A stretch of 64,000 nucleotides of DNA from Bradysia coprophila (Eukaryota > Arthropoda > Insecta > Diptera > Sciaridae), in the NCBI RefSeq assembly GCF_014529535.1, contig NW_023503493.1, positions 21,670,001 to 21,734,000 on the forward strand, read 5' to 3'. The notes under the pieces were generated by a model, which did not search any database, was not told where the DNA came from, and worked only from the letters and a program-made list of their open reading frames with translations. The position numbers and the translations under genes were made by a program. Shown one piece after another: positions 1 to 13,480 of the stretch (position 1 is its first letter; each line of letters starts with the position of its first letter).

Positions 1-1401
1 TAGAAAACGCTTAAAATTGAAGGTTTCGCATTGTCAGAACCTGGGAATACATTTTAAGCTAAAAAATTATTGATTTGAGGTAATTCGACTTTCGCCACCA
101 ATATTCCATGTACCAAAAACACAACTTTTTGTCAGATAAATATCAAATTTAGGCGTCCCACTTCAAATCAGATGTTGTATTTGACTCACAGCGGTCCATT
201 TAGCATATTTAAAGTTTAATTTACATTTTTGCACATTTTCATCAAATTTTGTGGCGAGATTAAAGTCTCAAAATCACCATCGGGGAACTTTGACGATCAG
301 TCATGAACTCAAAAAATATTTTTTAGACTTGATCTTTTTTATAAAATAATCTGTGAAGCCTGGAGATTATATTACCATGTTGACTCAACTTTTTATGTAC
401 ACTGAGCCCACCGTAAAAAATCGATATATGTGACGTGGACCGAAAACGACGAAATTTTCAAAAATCGATCTGGCGGCAGCGCAAAATCAGTTTGAAAAAA
501 AAAATTTCTTCCATAAAATGATCAGATTGACCAGCTGAGTGGATTTCCGGCTGAGCCTTAACAGAACTAATACATTTTGTAAAACCGCTACACCCTATTA
601 TACACTTTACCGTCAACATAATAAAAATGGCTAAACAAGGACATAATCTACTAAAGTGTTATCTACTAAAGGAGATAATCTACTATAATGGAAGAGAAGA
701 ACTAGTTCAACTAGTATTGTGATAGAAGTCTTTATAAAAGAAACACAAACAAATTGGTTTTCATTGAAGGAAAAGCGTACTTCCCGCGATGTCCGATGTT
801 AAATTTTTAAATTTACTGGTTTTAACATACATTTCTCTGTATAACAGAACTCAGATTAGAATTAATTCCTCATTTTCGTCGTTTCCGAAAGAATAATTAG
901 CTTTAAGAGGAATATACACATGGCTAAATTGATGCCTACATGAATCGCAAAATTGTTATTATTTGATGATATTTTTAGGCTGTTCGATTTTCTGTTTATT
1001 TCATTTTTTGAAAGATTTTTAAACACTTTAAAACTGGAAAGGATAAAATGCGGTTTTATTATTATATCATGGTAACCTTGTTAGCGGAAATATTTTCGCC
1101 ACAAATTTGGTTACCGGGAAATCAAATCTTTGTCGAACAAACCACTGGGAAATGTATGAACTGGTAACTCCGTTCCAGATTTTTGTTTACTGGTGAATTT
1201 TGACTCAGTTGGGAAGATAGCATTATTTCCATTCCCGTACGTAATTGAAAAAAGGAAATTTAGTTCTTCATCTGATGGATTTTAATTAATGAACAGTGAA
1301 AATGAATGTTACAAAAGAAAATTGCATTTTGTGATTTTAGAATCCTTTTATTCAATTATGTTTTGTTGTCGGGACACATATCGAACTAGGTGTTAAAGCA
1401 A
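1..1401. other. gene-free AT-rich flank
   Basis: No open frame with splice support or recognisable protein similarity was found on either strand. The stretch is AT-rich with ordinary A and T runs and I see no long inverted or tandem repeat. It lies downstream of the minus-strand troponin C gene and may hold its 3' untranslated region. Confidence 0.5.
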
Positions 1402-2601
1402 TTAATCGCCAGTCATCATCTCCATAAATTCTAAGTAAAAAAATAATAATAATTTGAGTTGGAGATCGCATTTATGTATTTGTAGTGAATAACTTTACCA
1501 TCGAAATCTACGGTTCCAGATCCATCAGTATCAATTTCAGCAATGATACCGTCTAAATCAGCATTGTTCAATTTGTCATCAAGAGCTGCGAGAATTTCTT
1601 TCAATGTGCTGAAATTGTAAAAATAAAACCGATACCTTAACACCCGAAAACAATTAACCGTCTGAAACACAGCGGACGTCAGTGAAATTTAGTCTTAGCA
1701 AAAGTGGTGATACTCGTTTATATCGGTGAAATAGTTAGCTGATAAACTGTTGACGCATCATGCCTCAATTTCACTGACTCCCATGGTATGCATTGTAAAA
1801 ACAGGAATAATTAGAAGTCTTAAATAAAAGCTTTTCGTTGCTCTTGATAATAGAAATGTTAGGGTTTAGGATTTAGATACTTCTTAAGTGCATTTACCTG
1901 GTTGTAATGTAACCATTTCCTTCTCGGTCGTACAATCTGAAAGCTTCTTTAAGTTCCTAGAAAGGAAATAGAAAAGCAAAAGTTTAATTTTCTTGTTTAG
2001 ATACTAGGAGAACGATCATTATTACTTAGGCCTCGATACGATTACAATTAAAACAAATTTAGTGCAATACAATCAAAGTTTCTAAGGTTCTTTTGGTTTT
2101 TGAGGGTAGAATAGAAACTAAACAAATTACCTGTTGCATAGCTTCAGCATCTTCTTCTTCAAGAAAATGTCCAGCAATATTGGAGAAACCATCAAAATTA
2201 ACTTTTCCAGAGGCTGTTCACGAGATAAATTAGAAAATTTGCGATTAAAGTAAATATGCAATAAGATACAGCGAGTAGCGAGGAGTTACGCACTGAGAAT
2301 GGACCCATATGTGTTCAATTCATTTATTATCCCTGGAATGCGTCACTCCTCGGAAAATACAATACTTACAGTCTACGTCATTTTCATCAATAAGGGCCTG
2401 TAGCTCATTATCATCGAACAACTGTCCCATTGTGTTTAAAATAGTTGCAATTTTGCTGGTTTCGATGAAACCACATTTTGTTGTGTCGAACATTTGGAAT
2501 GCTTTTCGCATAATTGCAACTTTCTGTTCATCATCATCCTGAAAAGTTGAAAGAATTTTTTTTGTAAATTTATTTTTGAATACCAGATATCTTACATGCA
2601 T
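1402..2601 (-). CDS. TpnC: troponin C (EF-hand calcium sensor of muscle thin filament)
   Basis: Calcium-binding subunit of the muscle troponin complex. Exons on the minus strand: 2601-2596 (proposed ATG, weak), 2538-2370, 2213-2131, 1956-1898, 1608-1499, 1430-1402. Phases agree throughout and give about 151 residues, the usual insect length. The C-terminal lobe has the arthropod signatures [19 protein letters not shown] and [20 protein letters not shown]. Only the fourth EF loop ([12 protein letters not shown]) has every canonical ligand. Loop 1 is degenerate, loop 2 has Gly at position 12 and loop 3 has Thr at position 12. This resembles insect isoforms thought to bind one calcium at site IV. 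The first exon is uncertain: ATGCAT followed by GTAAGA gives a 57-nt intron, but another upstream ATG exon could be used. Confidence 0.9.
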
Positions 2602-5600
2602 ATAATTAGTTCCCTAATCATTTAATGTATAAACTACACTGTTTTCCACTTATAGAGTAATTCTACACCGAAAGAAATCGTCTTTTAATTACATTTTGCA
2701 TTTATTCACAACCATCTATCACACATCAAACAATTTTATTTATGGAATTTGAAAATAACGAACCGTTTCCACTAACAACTTAACCGTGAAAATGCCACAA
2801 AATAATTTACACTTCACAACCAATAAAATATGAGTTTTATTTTTGTTTATCATAAATATTTTCCAACATTTGTAGTGACGTAAGGCATACGGTATTATAG
2901 TAGATAGTTATACGAGTAACAATATTGTGGAGTGGAGATAAAGCGATACCTCAGTGTGGAATTTGCGCTTATAACTGGGTCTGTGAATACATGTAAGTAC
3001 AAGTAACAATATCTTAGAATACCGGTGGACATTAAACAGACCACTCAAATGTAAGATAACCACAACCATGGTACACATATTAATGTACACATTTTTTTAT
3101 ATTATTTATTTTCAAACAGAAAAAAAAACAATTGACACAAATATCTGTGCGCCATGCCAAAATGCCAATTAAACGAGATGGAAAACAAAATTAGTTTTCA
3201 TTGATTTCCATTTTTACCAGCAAGGTATCATTGAATGCTAAACGAAATGGTTTCTTTTCTTTGGCAATAAGTGACGATTTGCTCTCAATACGAAACAATT
3301 ATAATACGAGCGTTGTGGTGGAATTGCTTTTTTAAATTTAGTATTTCGTTTCAGTATGATGAGTAAAAATGTAAAAATTACTTTATGAAATGAGAACCAA
3401 AACCTTGAAACCCAGTGTCTGAGTCTACAGAAAAATCGGATTACTATTTGTGCAAGAAAAACAAATATTTTTGTAGAAGGCACTTACAGAGGAATACATA
3501 TTTTAAATTGATCCATTGCGGTTGCAGTTCCTACAAGGAAAAAGTAGATTTTATGTGGAGGTCTCTTAAAGTGACAAAAGCATTCAACACTACAGCTTTT
3601 TCTATCCGAAAAATTGGTAAACATTGTTTACAAAACAATTAGATTTACATGCTAAACTAGTTTCGACAAGAAACTTTAACAGCGGAACTTAAAAGAAACT
3701 GCAGTTATAGGCAATCTCAATTCAAAAATTTTAGGTTCTTATAAGAAAGGCATAATTCCTGGAGATAGGAAAAATTTTGTTATAGGAATGCATAACTCAT
3801 AGTTCAATTATAATAACACTTTTATGCAAAATAAGAATTTGTGAGAAAAAAAAACTGAAAAGTTACCGACGGTTCAGTAGTACGCGAGTGTTTTTAATAT
3901 CAAAGACTTTTTTCTAGTATAACGTGATCTAATAACTAATATAGCAATAGAATAGTACATTACTATACCAGTGAAGTATATCAAATTAAACTCGTATCCA
4001 GATGAGTAAAAGTATCCGAGGGCTTCAGAGTTGGATGAATTTTTTGAACATATTTAAAACGATCTTTATCGAGGAAAGTTTTCAATTTGCAATAATATTT
4101 TATATTTTTTGAAAGATTCGACTTCTCACTTAAAAGAAATGTTTATCAACAGAAATGGGTTTTAGCCACATTTATTCTAATCTCGAATCAAGCCCGCACG
4201 TTAGTAAGCGGGCGTGACGCAAGTCCACTTCCAAAAATTTTATAAAAAATGTTTAGTAAAACCTGCTTTTCGACCTTTCTGTTATATTTCCAGAAATGTG
4301 CAAATATAAAAACTGAAATTGACTGTCACAGTTGTAGAATCTGTTACTTATATGGATCGTAGTCATTTCGACAAACTGGTGCAAATCTTCTACTTCAACA
4401 GTTTTAACAATTTGATATTTTAAATTTCTCTAATCGCTTAAGCAGTGCCAATCAATTATTTTTGTGCTTGCTGCCGATAACAGATGACATAAGTAGTTAG
4501 CAATTGTTGTAAAACTTGTTACCATTATGTTTCAGAAACGCGTGTAGAAATGATCGTTTTAAATGTGAATTAGTGGAGGCAACTTTTGTAATCTAAAATT
4601 TGTTCTACGGTATGTCTCTAACTTGCACCGATTTTTCCATGATACTGTTCAAATGTCAATCAATGCAGCTGCCTACATAAAAAACCAAAATCTCCAACCA
4701 CATATTTTGGGTTTAAACTGTTTTAAGATATTCTGCTGATTGAAAATGTGGCCAAACATATTATTCTAGCTACCAGGTAACTCAGATAAACTTTTTTTTA
4801 TATTTGTCATATTATTTATTTAAAGGATAAAACCCCACTGGCGAATCCACAGGAAGTACAATCTATTGTTAAATAACTTATCTGACAACAAATATAGCGG
4901 CTACTAACGGCCTCAGTCACATTTTTGGCGGCTGCAGAAAGGGTAAAAATGGGTGTCGTATTTTGAAAACAAAATACATTTTCAAAAAAAGGTGCATTTT
5001 GGAGACCTAAAAAATTCCTAAAAATGTGTTTTGCTGCGATTCAAAATCACTTATAAGAAGTTTTCCCCGCTTAATTGACATAAGATTGAGTCTGTAGTTT
5101 TTGGAAAATATCAATAAAAAATTATCAATAACAGTTTTGCAATCACATAGCATATTTGTGAAAACGTTTTTGCGAATTTTCGCGAAAAACGTGAAAAAGT
5201 CATGAAAGTCGCGACAATTTATGGAAATTCTTGAGAACCTTTTTCCACCCTAGGGTATTATTCATCAATGTGTACAGAGATACATTCCACTCAAATTTCT
5301 TTCTTTAATTGATTTGCTGTTACATTCTATCAATAAAATGAGTCATCCGACAATTTTTGCTACACGATCTATCGAAATTTTGATCATTTTCATGCACACT
5401 AAAATGTGTAGCTTAAATTATTTGTGAAAGAAATATATCCTATTGAAGTCGGACTCCATATCAAATTTTGGATCGAAGGTCCACTTTTTTCATATTGTTG
5501 TTCTTAATGGAATTTTCCGTTGATCGGTACGTATTTTAAGGAATTTGAGTATCCAGAAGAAATGGTAGTAATGACATCTCACAAAACGATTTACACAGAT

Positions 5601-6396
5601 CACTTCAAAAGATCGCACAAAATATTTTAATCATTTTTTCCGAAGAATTCCAGTTCAAATTTTCACATAAAATTTTTCATTTCGTTTCACCTTTTTAAAT
5701 TATAACACCACCACTCAACTCTTAAGTAACGAACATCTATTATAAGACCATCCTCATCAGCATTAACAAAAAAAACTCTTTAAATGACTTAAATCTCACC
5801 GATCACTTAACATTAACAAAATTATTTAATTTTTCTATTCCTCAAAAATTTTATTTATAAACAAAATTCTTCATTATCTATAAAATTCGCATAAAAATTC
5901 TAATTTAATTACCATTGTTGATATATTGTTTACGACCGGCGATCTTTTAGAATAGACTGAAGAAAATTTGTAGTAATCACCTCTTATATTTGACTCCCCC
6001 GCTTAAAATAGTCATGAGCAATGGTTTGGTTACAAATTTTAAGTTGCCGTGGAAATTCGTAGGAAAAAAAGGGAATTGGAGAATTCATGTTGCCGTTTGT
6101 TTTATTTTTAAATCGATTTTGAAGCGAGTAATTCAACGTCCAATTCTGCAGATGGGTTACTTAAAATTGAGTCTCATATAGGTTTTGGTACTTTAGATTT
6201 TCGTATGGGAATTCGCTGATCTAAAAGCAATCCTTTGCCCGAAACAACATTGGAATTGTTGCTTGTGTGAATTTTGTTGATCAGAGACGAAGCCGAGGTG
6301 AATAAACACACGAAAACTAGTCGTTACAAGTGTTATGTGGGCGTAGAGAGTTCATGAAATTCGATGAAAAGAACGATTTTAGATTCGCAAGCATGT

Positions 6397-6525
6397 AATA
6401 GTAGATTACTATAACTGGGAAGTAACGAGTTATCTCGAGTTGTGTCGGCGGCAGCCCGAGGTACTTTTAGTCACCGTGATACGAGATAACTAGTTACTTC
6501 CCAGTTATAATATGCTATACGTTAC
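6397..6525. mobile_element. MITE-like foldback, family A
   Basis: Inverted repeat with arms at about 6408-6437 and 6482-6511 (GGGAAGTAAC...GTTACTTCCC core) around a short centre. Its edges read AATAGTAGATTAC and ATATGCTATAC. The same edges and interior recur at 62317-62450, and a truncated end occurs at 42864. It has no coding capacity, so it is presumably a non-autonomous DNA element. Confidence 0.6.
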
Positions 6526-6527
6526 CT

Positions 6528-6660
6528 TACGAGGTTGGTAAAGGCCTTGCCCTAGGGCAGTAATGGCCTAATTACTTTCCTAGTAAGGTAATAGTATATT
6601 ACTTCCGAGGTTCCAAGTTGTGTATTTGATAAGTGGCGTGTTACAGCCCGACCCGAAGGG
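6528..6660. repeat. imperfect palindrome, repeat family B fragment
   Basis: TTACCTTACGAGGTTGGTAA is partly mirrored by TTACTTTCCTAGTAAGGTAA. It is followed by a segment around CCGAGGTTCCAAGTTGTGTA that recurs as a foldback at 24355-24434. Probably a degenerate non-autonomous element next to family A. Confidence 0.45.
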
Positions 6661-9600
6661 GATTACTTCGTTTGTTTTAAGAATCTATATAAGACCAGGT
6701 AAGGGAGTGCAAAAAGTTGTTCTCATATCATTGTCGACAACAGATGAATAGCTGTTTCAGAGAAATTATTTTTAAAAACTGATACGAAGAACGACAAACA
6801 TTATCTCACGAATAGGTGGAAAAAAGTAGTTGTTTTTCCGTTCGCGACTGTATTCCAATCGGTTTCGTATATACCAGAGAAAAATTATCACTATAGCACT
6901 TACATGTACTTATTACTACCATTGGAAATTTAATTTTCCAAAAATATTTTTCGTTAATTTGAACGTAAGCATTTCAAGCATATCGTGATGTGCTCATCTT
7001 AAATTTTAAACAACTAGAAAATATTCGAGGTTGTTAAAAATTCAATTTATTTTAATAAATAAAAAGAAAAATTGGAAACATCTTCTGTTCGTCGATTTTT
7101 TTCTTTCTTTTTTTCTTGCATCAAACGAATTTTCTTAAATATTTATGCTAAATATACGTGTACACTGTTGTTCGAAGTAAGAAAAAAAAACTGCAACATC
7201 CGGATTAAAATTTTGCTGAAAATTAGAATAGAATTTTCATTGGTAACACACTATAACACGGTAATTATTATTTTCGAAATTGTGATGTTCATAAATATAA
7301 TGAGGAAACAGTGACAGATTTATCGGCATTTTTTATTTACAATTTTGACAAATTTTATTAGCATTTTATAGCCCAATAAAAGTCTACAATGTGCGTCTGT
7401 TGGCACAATTATGTTGAATGGTTTTTTTTTTTTTCTTGTTAATTAAACATCTTGTGGAAAGAGGTGTTTGAACATTCATTTGCGGAAGAACAAAATACGT
7501 TCTAAATAATGTTGGAAGTGGGAAGAGAGTTTTCCCATTCATGTTTATTTGAGTGTCTTTCAATTGAATGTTATGATTAAGATAGGAAATATTCGGGGTC
7601 TATAATTTCAAGCCAATTAAATTACAGACATTTGGAATATGTATAAATGTATATGTTTCGTGGATGTAACAGTATGCAATGAGAATGGTTCGATCTGTTC
7701 GATTTGTTTAATTAGTTAGAAAAAAAATACTTAAATTTCGTAATAACTGAAATTAATTCGACGCACCATTTCGGCTATAAATATTTAGTTGTGAGTAGCA
7801 ATGTGTTGGCATTAAATTTTTTTTTTATAAATCGAATAAATAAATTGAACGATTTTCATGATCGAATATTATGTTTTATTTGAACGAGTTGCGGAATTTG
7901 TACACTTGGATTCGCAATTTTGTTTATTTTTTTGTATAAGCAAAAATAAAAAATGAGAGGAAAAGTAGTGCTTCTGAATTCGTATACCACTGTGCAATGT
8001 TAACACTATAATCGTATGGTAAGATATTCATCTTACATTTTCTTTTTTGTTTATGAGGAAAGTGGCAATAAAGTTAATGAAATTGAGAATGTTATCGATT
8101 CGAGTCGAATCAACTAACAACGAGTTGAAGGTTGAATAAATGGACAGCGCTTGGAAAAATAAATAATCGAGGAATATTGAACTGGAGTGTGGGATCACGC
8201 ACCATAAAATGAGTCTGAAGTAAAAAGGATGCATTTTCATCGTTTTTTATAGAATAGGAAGTTCATTAAGTAACGCTGCGATATGTCTGGACTTTTAAAT
8301 ATGAATAAGATCACAATTTATATCTAGCACCACAGCCAAACACTATAGTCATAATCATTGTCGGGTCTATTACTTCAATCGATAGAGGGTATTTTCAATC
8401 TTGATTTCAAATCTTGTACTTCAATTTTTTTAACATGTATTTTACTTTATAAATGACCATATTACCCAGAGCTTATCATTATTTTTGTCGTTGTTATCAA
8501 AAACAGATGAATATTTGAAGCTAGAAATCTAGACTGCTACTCTTCCTCTTGGTTAGAGTAGATATTCGAGGAAATATTTCTATTAAAAAAATTATCCGAA
8601 TAGCTGGCTCCGGCTGGAACATTTAGCAATGGTGAACATTTTTTTTAAAATCTAATCTATATTTTTGTAATTATATGGTTAGATTTCCAACACAACATGT
8701 ACTGAAATGAAAAGTCTAAATTCGAAGCGATAGTTTTGGCATGAATCATGTTGCTGTGGTACTGTTTATGTGTTTTGTTTAATGCTATTAAATCCACCGA
8801 ACACAACACTCAAAGAGATGATTATGTTATTTAAACCACGGCTTAAATATGTTCAAAGGTAGCGCAAAAAAAAGAAATGTTTTTTTTTTGTTTGAAAAAT
8901 AGACGCATGCCTAGTCTACACAATATCGAACTGTTGTATATGTTATACAAATTTATTGTGAATTTTTCTTTCTTTTTTTCGAGATAGAAACATTATTTTG
9001 GTATGCCAAGTATGTGGTTTAAAAATCGAAAATGAATGACGTTATCAACAACGATTTTGTTTATTTTCCATCAAATCGAATAAAAATATTTTTTTTAAAA
9101 ATGAGCGTTCATCTACTTACAGCATTTGAAAAGAAAACACCAATCCTTTATACTGTCACCGGCGCTAATTTATTTTTATTTTTTATGTAATTTGCTGTGG
9201 TAGTTAATTATAGGTTTTTCTATGCGAACTAATCGGAATTTTTCTGTTTTAACAAAAATTAATCTTCCCATCTCATATGACGACTTCCGAATGAATTCGA
9301 TGCAAATATAGTTACAAATACAAATACGAATAAATCAGGAGCCGGCAGGTTTTTAAGTACACGAACAGTGTAACTCTCAATTTAAAATTACTTAATAATG
9401 AGTAATCGAAGGAATGATGTCGGTTGTAAAACATCAAGTAACTGTTTTGATGTCTCATCATATCATAGCTTGTCTTCTCGACATTCTCGGTATTGAAATT
9501 TATTCCGATTATTAGATGTCTGAGGGCAGATTATGCATTATGAAACGCTTACAGGTATAACACTCTTTGATTGTAAATGAATTCGTCGTGAATTCGTAAT

Positions 9601-10189
9601 CGACGTTATCTTAACTTTTACAACGGCAAGCGTACAACCAACAATATAATTGATAAATCTGTTACTACATTTGTTTAACAAAAAAGGAACACTAAGTGTC
9701 TGATACAAAATCTTTTACTTCATTAGTTTGATCATACTAACTTTATAAAAGAACAATAGCCAGACTTTGTCGCTTGTCGTCGTTGTAAATATCAGATGAA
9801 TATTCATAAAAGGCTGACTGTTCAATATTGTTCTGGTGGGTAACATCATTGTTCTGGTGGGTAACGGCATTGTTTTGGTGGGTAACAGCGACACCCAAGA
9901 AACAATTTTGAATAAGTATTCAATCGACAAATAATACGTCGAGGCAAAACATTTTTGCTGGTAATTTCAAGACTATGTAGCTGTAGCTAGTATTTGAAAG
10001 GCCCTATCTTTGTTTTCCAATTGAATGGTTCACTGTGCTACGTGAAGCTAACAAATTTTCTTCCAATTAGATCAGACCGCAGTAGAGTTTATAAATTTGT
10101 GTTTTATTGATGTGTTTAAAGCCCGACAAGCAATTCGATTTTTTATTATTACATATCTCCCTCAATATGATCATAAGCCATCACTTGAA

Positions 10190-10229
10190 AGATAAGTTCT
10201 AAGTTATTAACTGTCGGCCGGTTGATAAG
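10190..10229 (+). promoter_or_regulatory. paired GATA-like motifs upstream of carboxypeptidase 1
   Basis: AGATAAG (10190-10196) and TGATAAG (10223-10229) lie 46-85 bases before the start codon. WGATAR-like motifs also occur upstream of copy 2 (TTATCT near 15829), copy 3 (AGATAA near 17878 and TTATCA near 17892) and copy 4 (TTATCC and TTATCA between 27730 and 27800). GATA factors are known to drive insect midgut digestive genes. The link here is inferred from motif placement only, and such short motifs are common in AT-rich DNA. Confidence 0.25.
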
Positions 10230-10274
10230 AAAATTAATTTCACGTTATTGCCAGTCGTTACCAGAGTTGAGACA

Positions 10275-12065
10275 ATGATGCAGATTGTCGGAGCAATTTT
10301 CGGAATTTTCTTTCTGGGACAATCCCTAGCTAATTCCGTCCGCTATGATAACTATCGCGTCTATAGTGTTAATGTGGAAAATATTGACCATTTCCACCAA
10401 TTAAAATCAATTGAAAGTCAGTACGATTTTTGGCGAAGTGGAAATGTTGGGCAACACTCTGATATTATGGTGGCACCACAAAAAGTTGACGAATTTGAAA
10501 AGTTTATTGCAAATCTAAACAGTTCAATTAAGGTCGACAATGTTCAAAGGTAAAAAGCAGATGAAATTTTGTAAAGAAATTGATTTATTGTATTTTGAAA
10601 AAGGCTCATTGATTCGGAGAACGACGCTATGAAGCTGGGCCGTCAGCAGGAGGGCTTTGGTTGGACATCGTATCATACACATAGCGAAATATATACTTGG
10701 ATTGATTCATTGTTGCTGCAATATCCGACAATATTGACAGGTCTCTTTGTGGGATCAACATTTGAGGGAAGGCAGATAAGAGCAGTTCGGTTATCAAGAA
10801 AAACGGTAATAAGATAAATACAACATTGATTCGACTTTGGTCTCCCAATTAAAGAAATTAAGAAGTAACCAGTTCTCCATCTCTCTAGGGCAATCCTACA
10901 ATTTTTGTGGAGTCTAATATACATGCACGCGAATGGATAACATCTGCAACAGCTACCTGGCTATTAAATGAACTATTAACTTCTACAGACCCGGTTGTTC
11001 AGGTTCTATCAAGCGAGTACGATTGGATTATCGTACCTATTGTTAATGTAGATGGATATGTCTACACCCAAACCGTTAGTATGCAATAGATTATTCATCT
11101 CTGTTGCTCTTTAATACTAAATCATAATTACAGAACCGAATGTGGAGAAAAACTCGCCAACCTCATTCGTTGTTCTGCTACGGAGCCGACCCGAATAGGA
11201 ATTTCGGTTCTAATTGGCTTTGTGAGTTACACCACCAAAAATGCACATAAATGCTAAGTCGCCAGTATAGTACTGCACGGAATACAACTTACATACCAGT
11301 TGGGTTGGTTTCCGTGCAACGCTGGAATAGTATTTTTCTGATACGAAGAAATGTTATCAAAAACTCTTAATTACAGACAACGACCAGGGCGCTTCAAAAA
11401 ATCCGTGCTCAACATCATATGCTGGACCTGCCCCATTCTCGGAACCGGAAACAAAGGCCTTATCCGAATTTTATTTAAATTATGCTTCATCAGTGAAAAT
11501 GTATCTAGATTTGCATGCTTATGGCCAATATATTTTATTACCTTATGGACACACATTTGTGCAAGCTGAAACTTACCACGACATGGTTAGATAATAATGT
11601 GCGACCAGAAAAGCGAATATAAAGTTTAGTTTTAAATTTCCGTTAAAGATGAACATTGGATTAAAGGGACAAGCAGCGATGGCGACACGATATGGAGCAG
11701 ATTACATACTTGGTAGTGTTTACAACGTTATGTGTACGTAACTCAAATCTTAGCTGTTATACATACTGAATAGTTGAATTTATGGAAAGTGACCCCATTT
11801 TAGATATAGCAACTGGAAGTAGTATGGATTGGGCGTATGATGTTGGCAAGGTACCACTTGCCTTTGGGTTTGAGCTTCGAGATGCCCGAAATGGTATGAA
11901 ATTCTTTAACAGTTAAGAGACGCAATTTACATAGATAATTTTTGACATTGTACAGGAGGATATGGTTTCATATTGCCACCTGATCAGATTTTACCCAACT
12001 GTGAGGAATTTATGGACGGTCTTAAAGCTATGATTGCGGAAGCCGTTGTGTTGGGCTACTTTTAA
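10275..12065 (+). CDS. zinc carboxypeptidase A-like (M14A), copy 1
   Basis: Secreted metallocarboxypeptidase proenzyme that removes C-terminal residues from peptides, probably in the gut lumen. Exons: 10275-10549, 10604-10805, 10889-11074, 11134-11221, 11377-11585, 11649-11733, 11804-11893, 11956-12065, giving 414 residues. It starts with a signal peptide (MMQIVGAIFGIFFLGQSLA) followed by a typical activation propeptide. Zinc ligands are in HAREW and LDLHAYGQ. Substrate-binding Arg/Asn are in WRKTR and DPNRNF, the catalytic-loop Tyr is in YIATGSSMDW and the catalytic Glu in FELRD. The residue at bovine position 255 is Met, so a CPA-like preference for hydrophobic C-termini is expected. The usual HSYG is HAYG here. 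It is the first of three tandem copies and keeps the last intron that copies 2 and 3 lack. Confidence 0.93.
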
Positions 12066-13037
12066 TGTTGACTTTTTGTAAATACTTAAGTGTATGATGT
12101 TTTGAAATTAATATTAAAATACGGAGAATGCAGGGTTTATTTTCGTATTAAAGATCGTTGCATCCCTTTTGGAAACATTATAAACCAGAAAATAATATCG
12201 ATAAATGCCGAAGTTGGAGACTTTAAGTGAATTCAACAAAGAAATGATAATAGATGGCGTTACGTCCGCCCCATGAAATCAGCGCAGCGACATCAGTTAT
12301 CATTTCTCTGAAATTCAAGAATTGACACGTTCGATCAAAATTGTTTACCATTCTCAATTTATATTCTCCGGTTCTTTGCATTGAAATGGGAGAACAACTT
12401 TTCCACTCCAAAAATATACTTGTCCAAACATCCATACCAATTTGAGTAACACATTAACTGCACCACATTTTTCTTGTTTTTTTCCTCGTCCAAAAACAAA
12501 AAAAAAATGAATATTGAAAAGTCGTGTTATTAATAGATGTTCACTACTATATGCATCAGCATCATTATAAACTAATAAACTCGTCATCATCTTCCTCACT
12601 CAATTATACATATATGCCAGGAGAGTGTGTGTATATATAACGGCGAGTACGACATTCACTTAACGCAATATCCGAAAACTACTGTATTTTATGATTTATA
12701 ATGAGATAACTTACGCGAAAGCAACAATATTCTCGACAAATATTTTAAAAATAAATCATAAATTAGATATTGGTTGATCCCGCCTCTTACCCGAAAAAAA
12801 TAAATAAATATTTTTGAATATTATTTTTAACGGCATAATATAACAAGTGATAAAAATAAATATTCGTTTCGTTATAAGCATGTTGAAATTTCAATTGTGC
12901 TAATAACAAAACACGGCACGACCGACGACGCAACGGTGTGTATTCCAAATGATACGGATAGTTTATTTTGATAAAGAAAAAAAAAACTGGATCATCAATC
13001 GGTGATACACTTTCCAAATAATCGATACAGTAATAAA

Positions 13038-13480
13038 GATCGGAACAGATCGTTTTTATATGATCTGAATCTGAAAAAAGACGATCTGAAATTTTCAGAT
13101 TCAGATCAGATAAATTTGAAAATTATCTGATTTGAATCTGAAATTTTCAGATCAATCTGAATTTAATCTGAAATCTGAAAATCTGTATTTTTCCAATCTG
13201 AAGTCTTCAGATCAGTTTCAGATTCAGATTATCTGAATTTTTTTTGAAATTTTCATACAAAATTTTCAGATAAACAGATCAGATCAGATAAAAACTGATC
13301 TGAATCTGAAATTGGGCTATCTGAAATTTTCAGATTCAGATCAGATAGAAATTAATAGTAATCTGATCTGAATCTGAAATTTTCAGATCGAATTTTTCAG
13401 ATTCAGATCAAATCTGATCCGAAATTTTTTCAATCTGATCTGAAAATTTTCAGATTCATCCGATCTGTTCCGAGCCCTAT
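13038..13480. repeat. CAGATTCAGATCTGAAAATTT-type satellite
   Basis: About 440 bp of degenerate short units built from ATCTGA/TCAGAT words (AATCTGAAATTTTCAGATC and variants). The units read in both orientations, so the block is dense in small palindromes. A more diverged block with similar words lies at 43820-44060. Confidence 0.75.

Larger units (their letters stand above)
2602..10274. other. long gene-poor region
   Basis: About 7.7 kb without a gene I can support. Short open frames on both strands lack splice context and known motifs. The stretch is AT-rich with poly-A/T runs. Recognisable structure is limited to the foldback elements near 6.4-6.7 kb and a fragment near 4.00 kb (GATGAGTAAAAGTATCCGAG) that matches the interior of the element at 62.3 kb. 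The last ~100 bases hold GATA-like motifs before the first carboxypeptidase. Confidence 0.5.
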
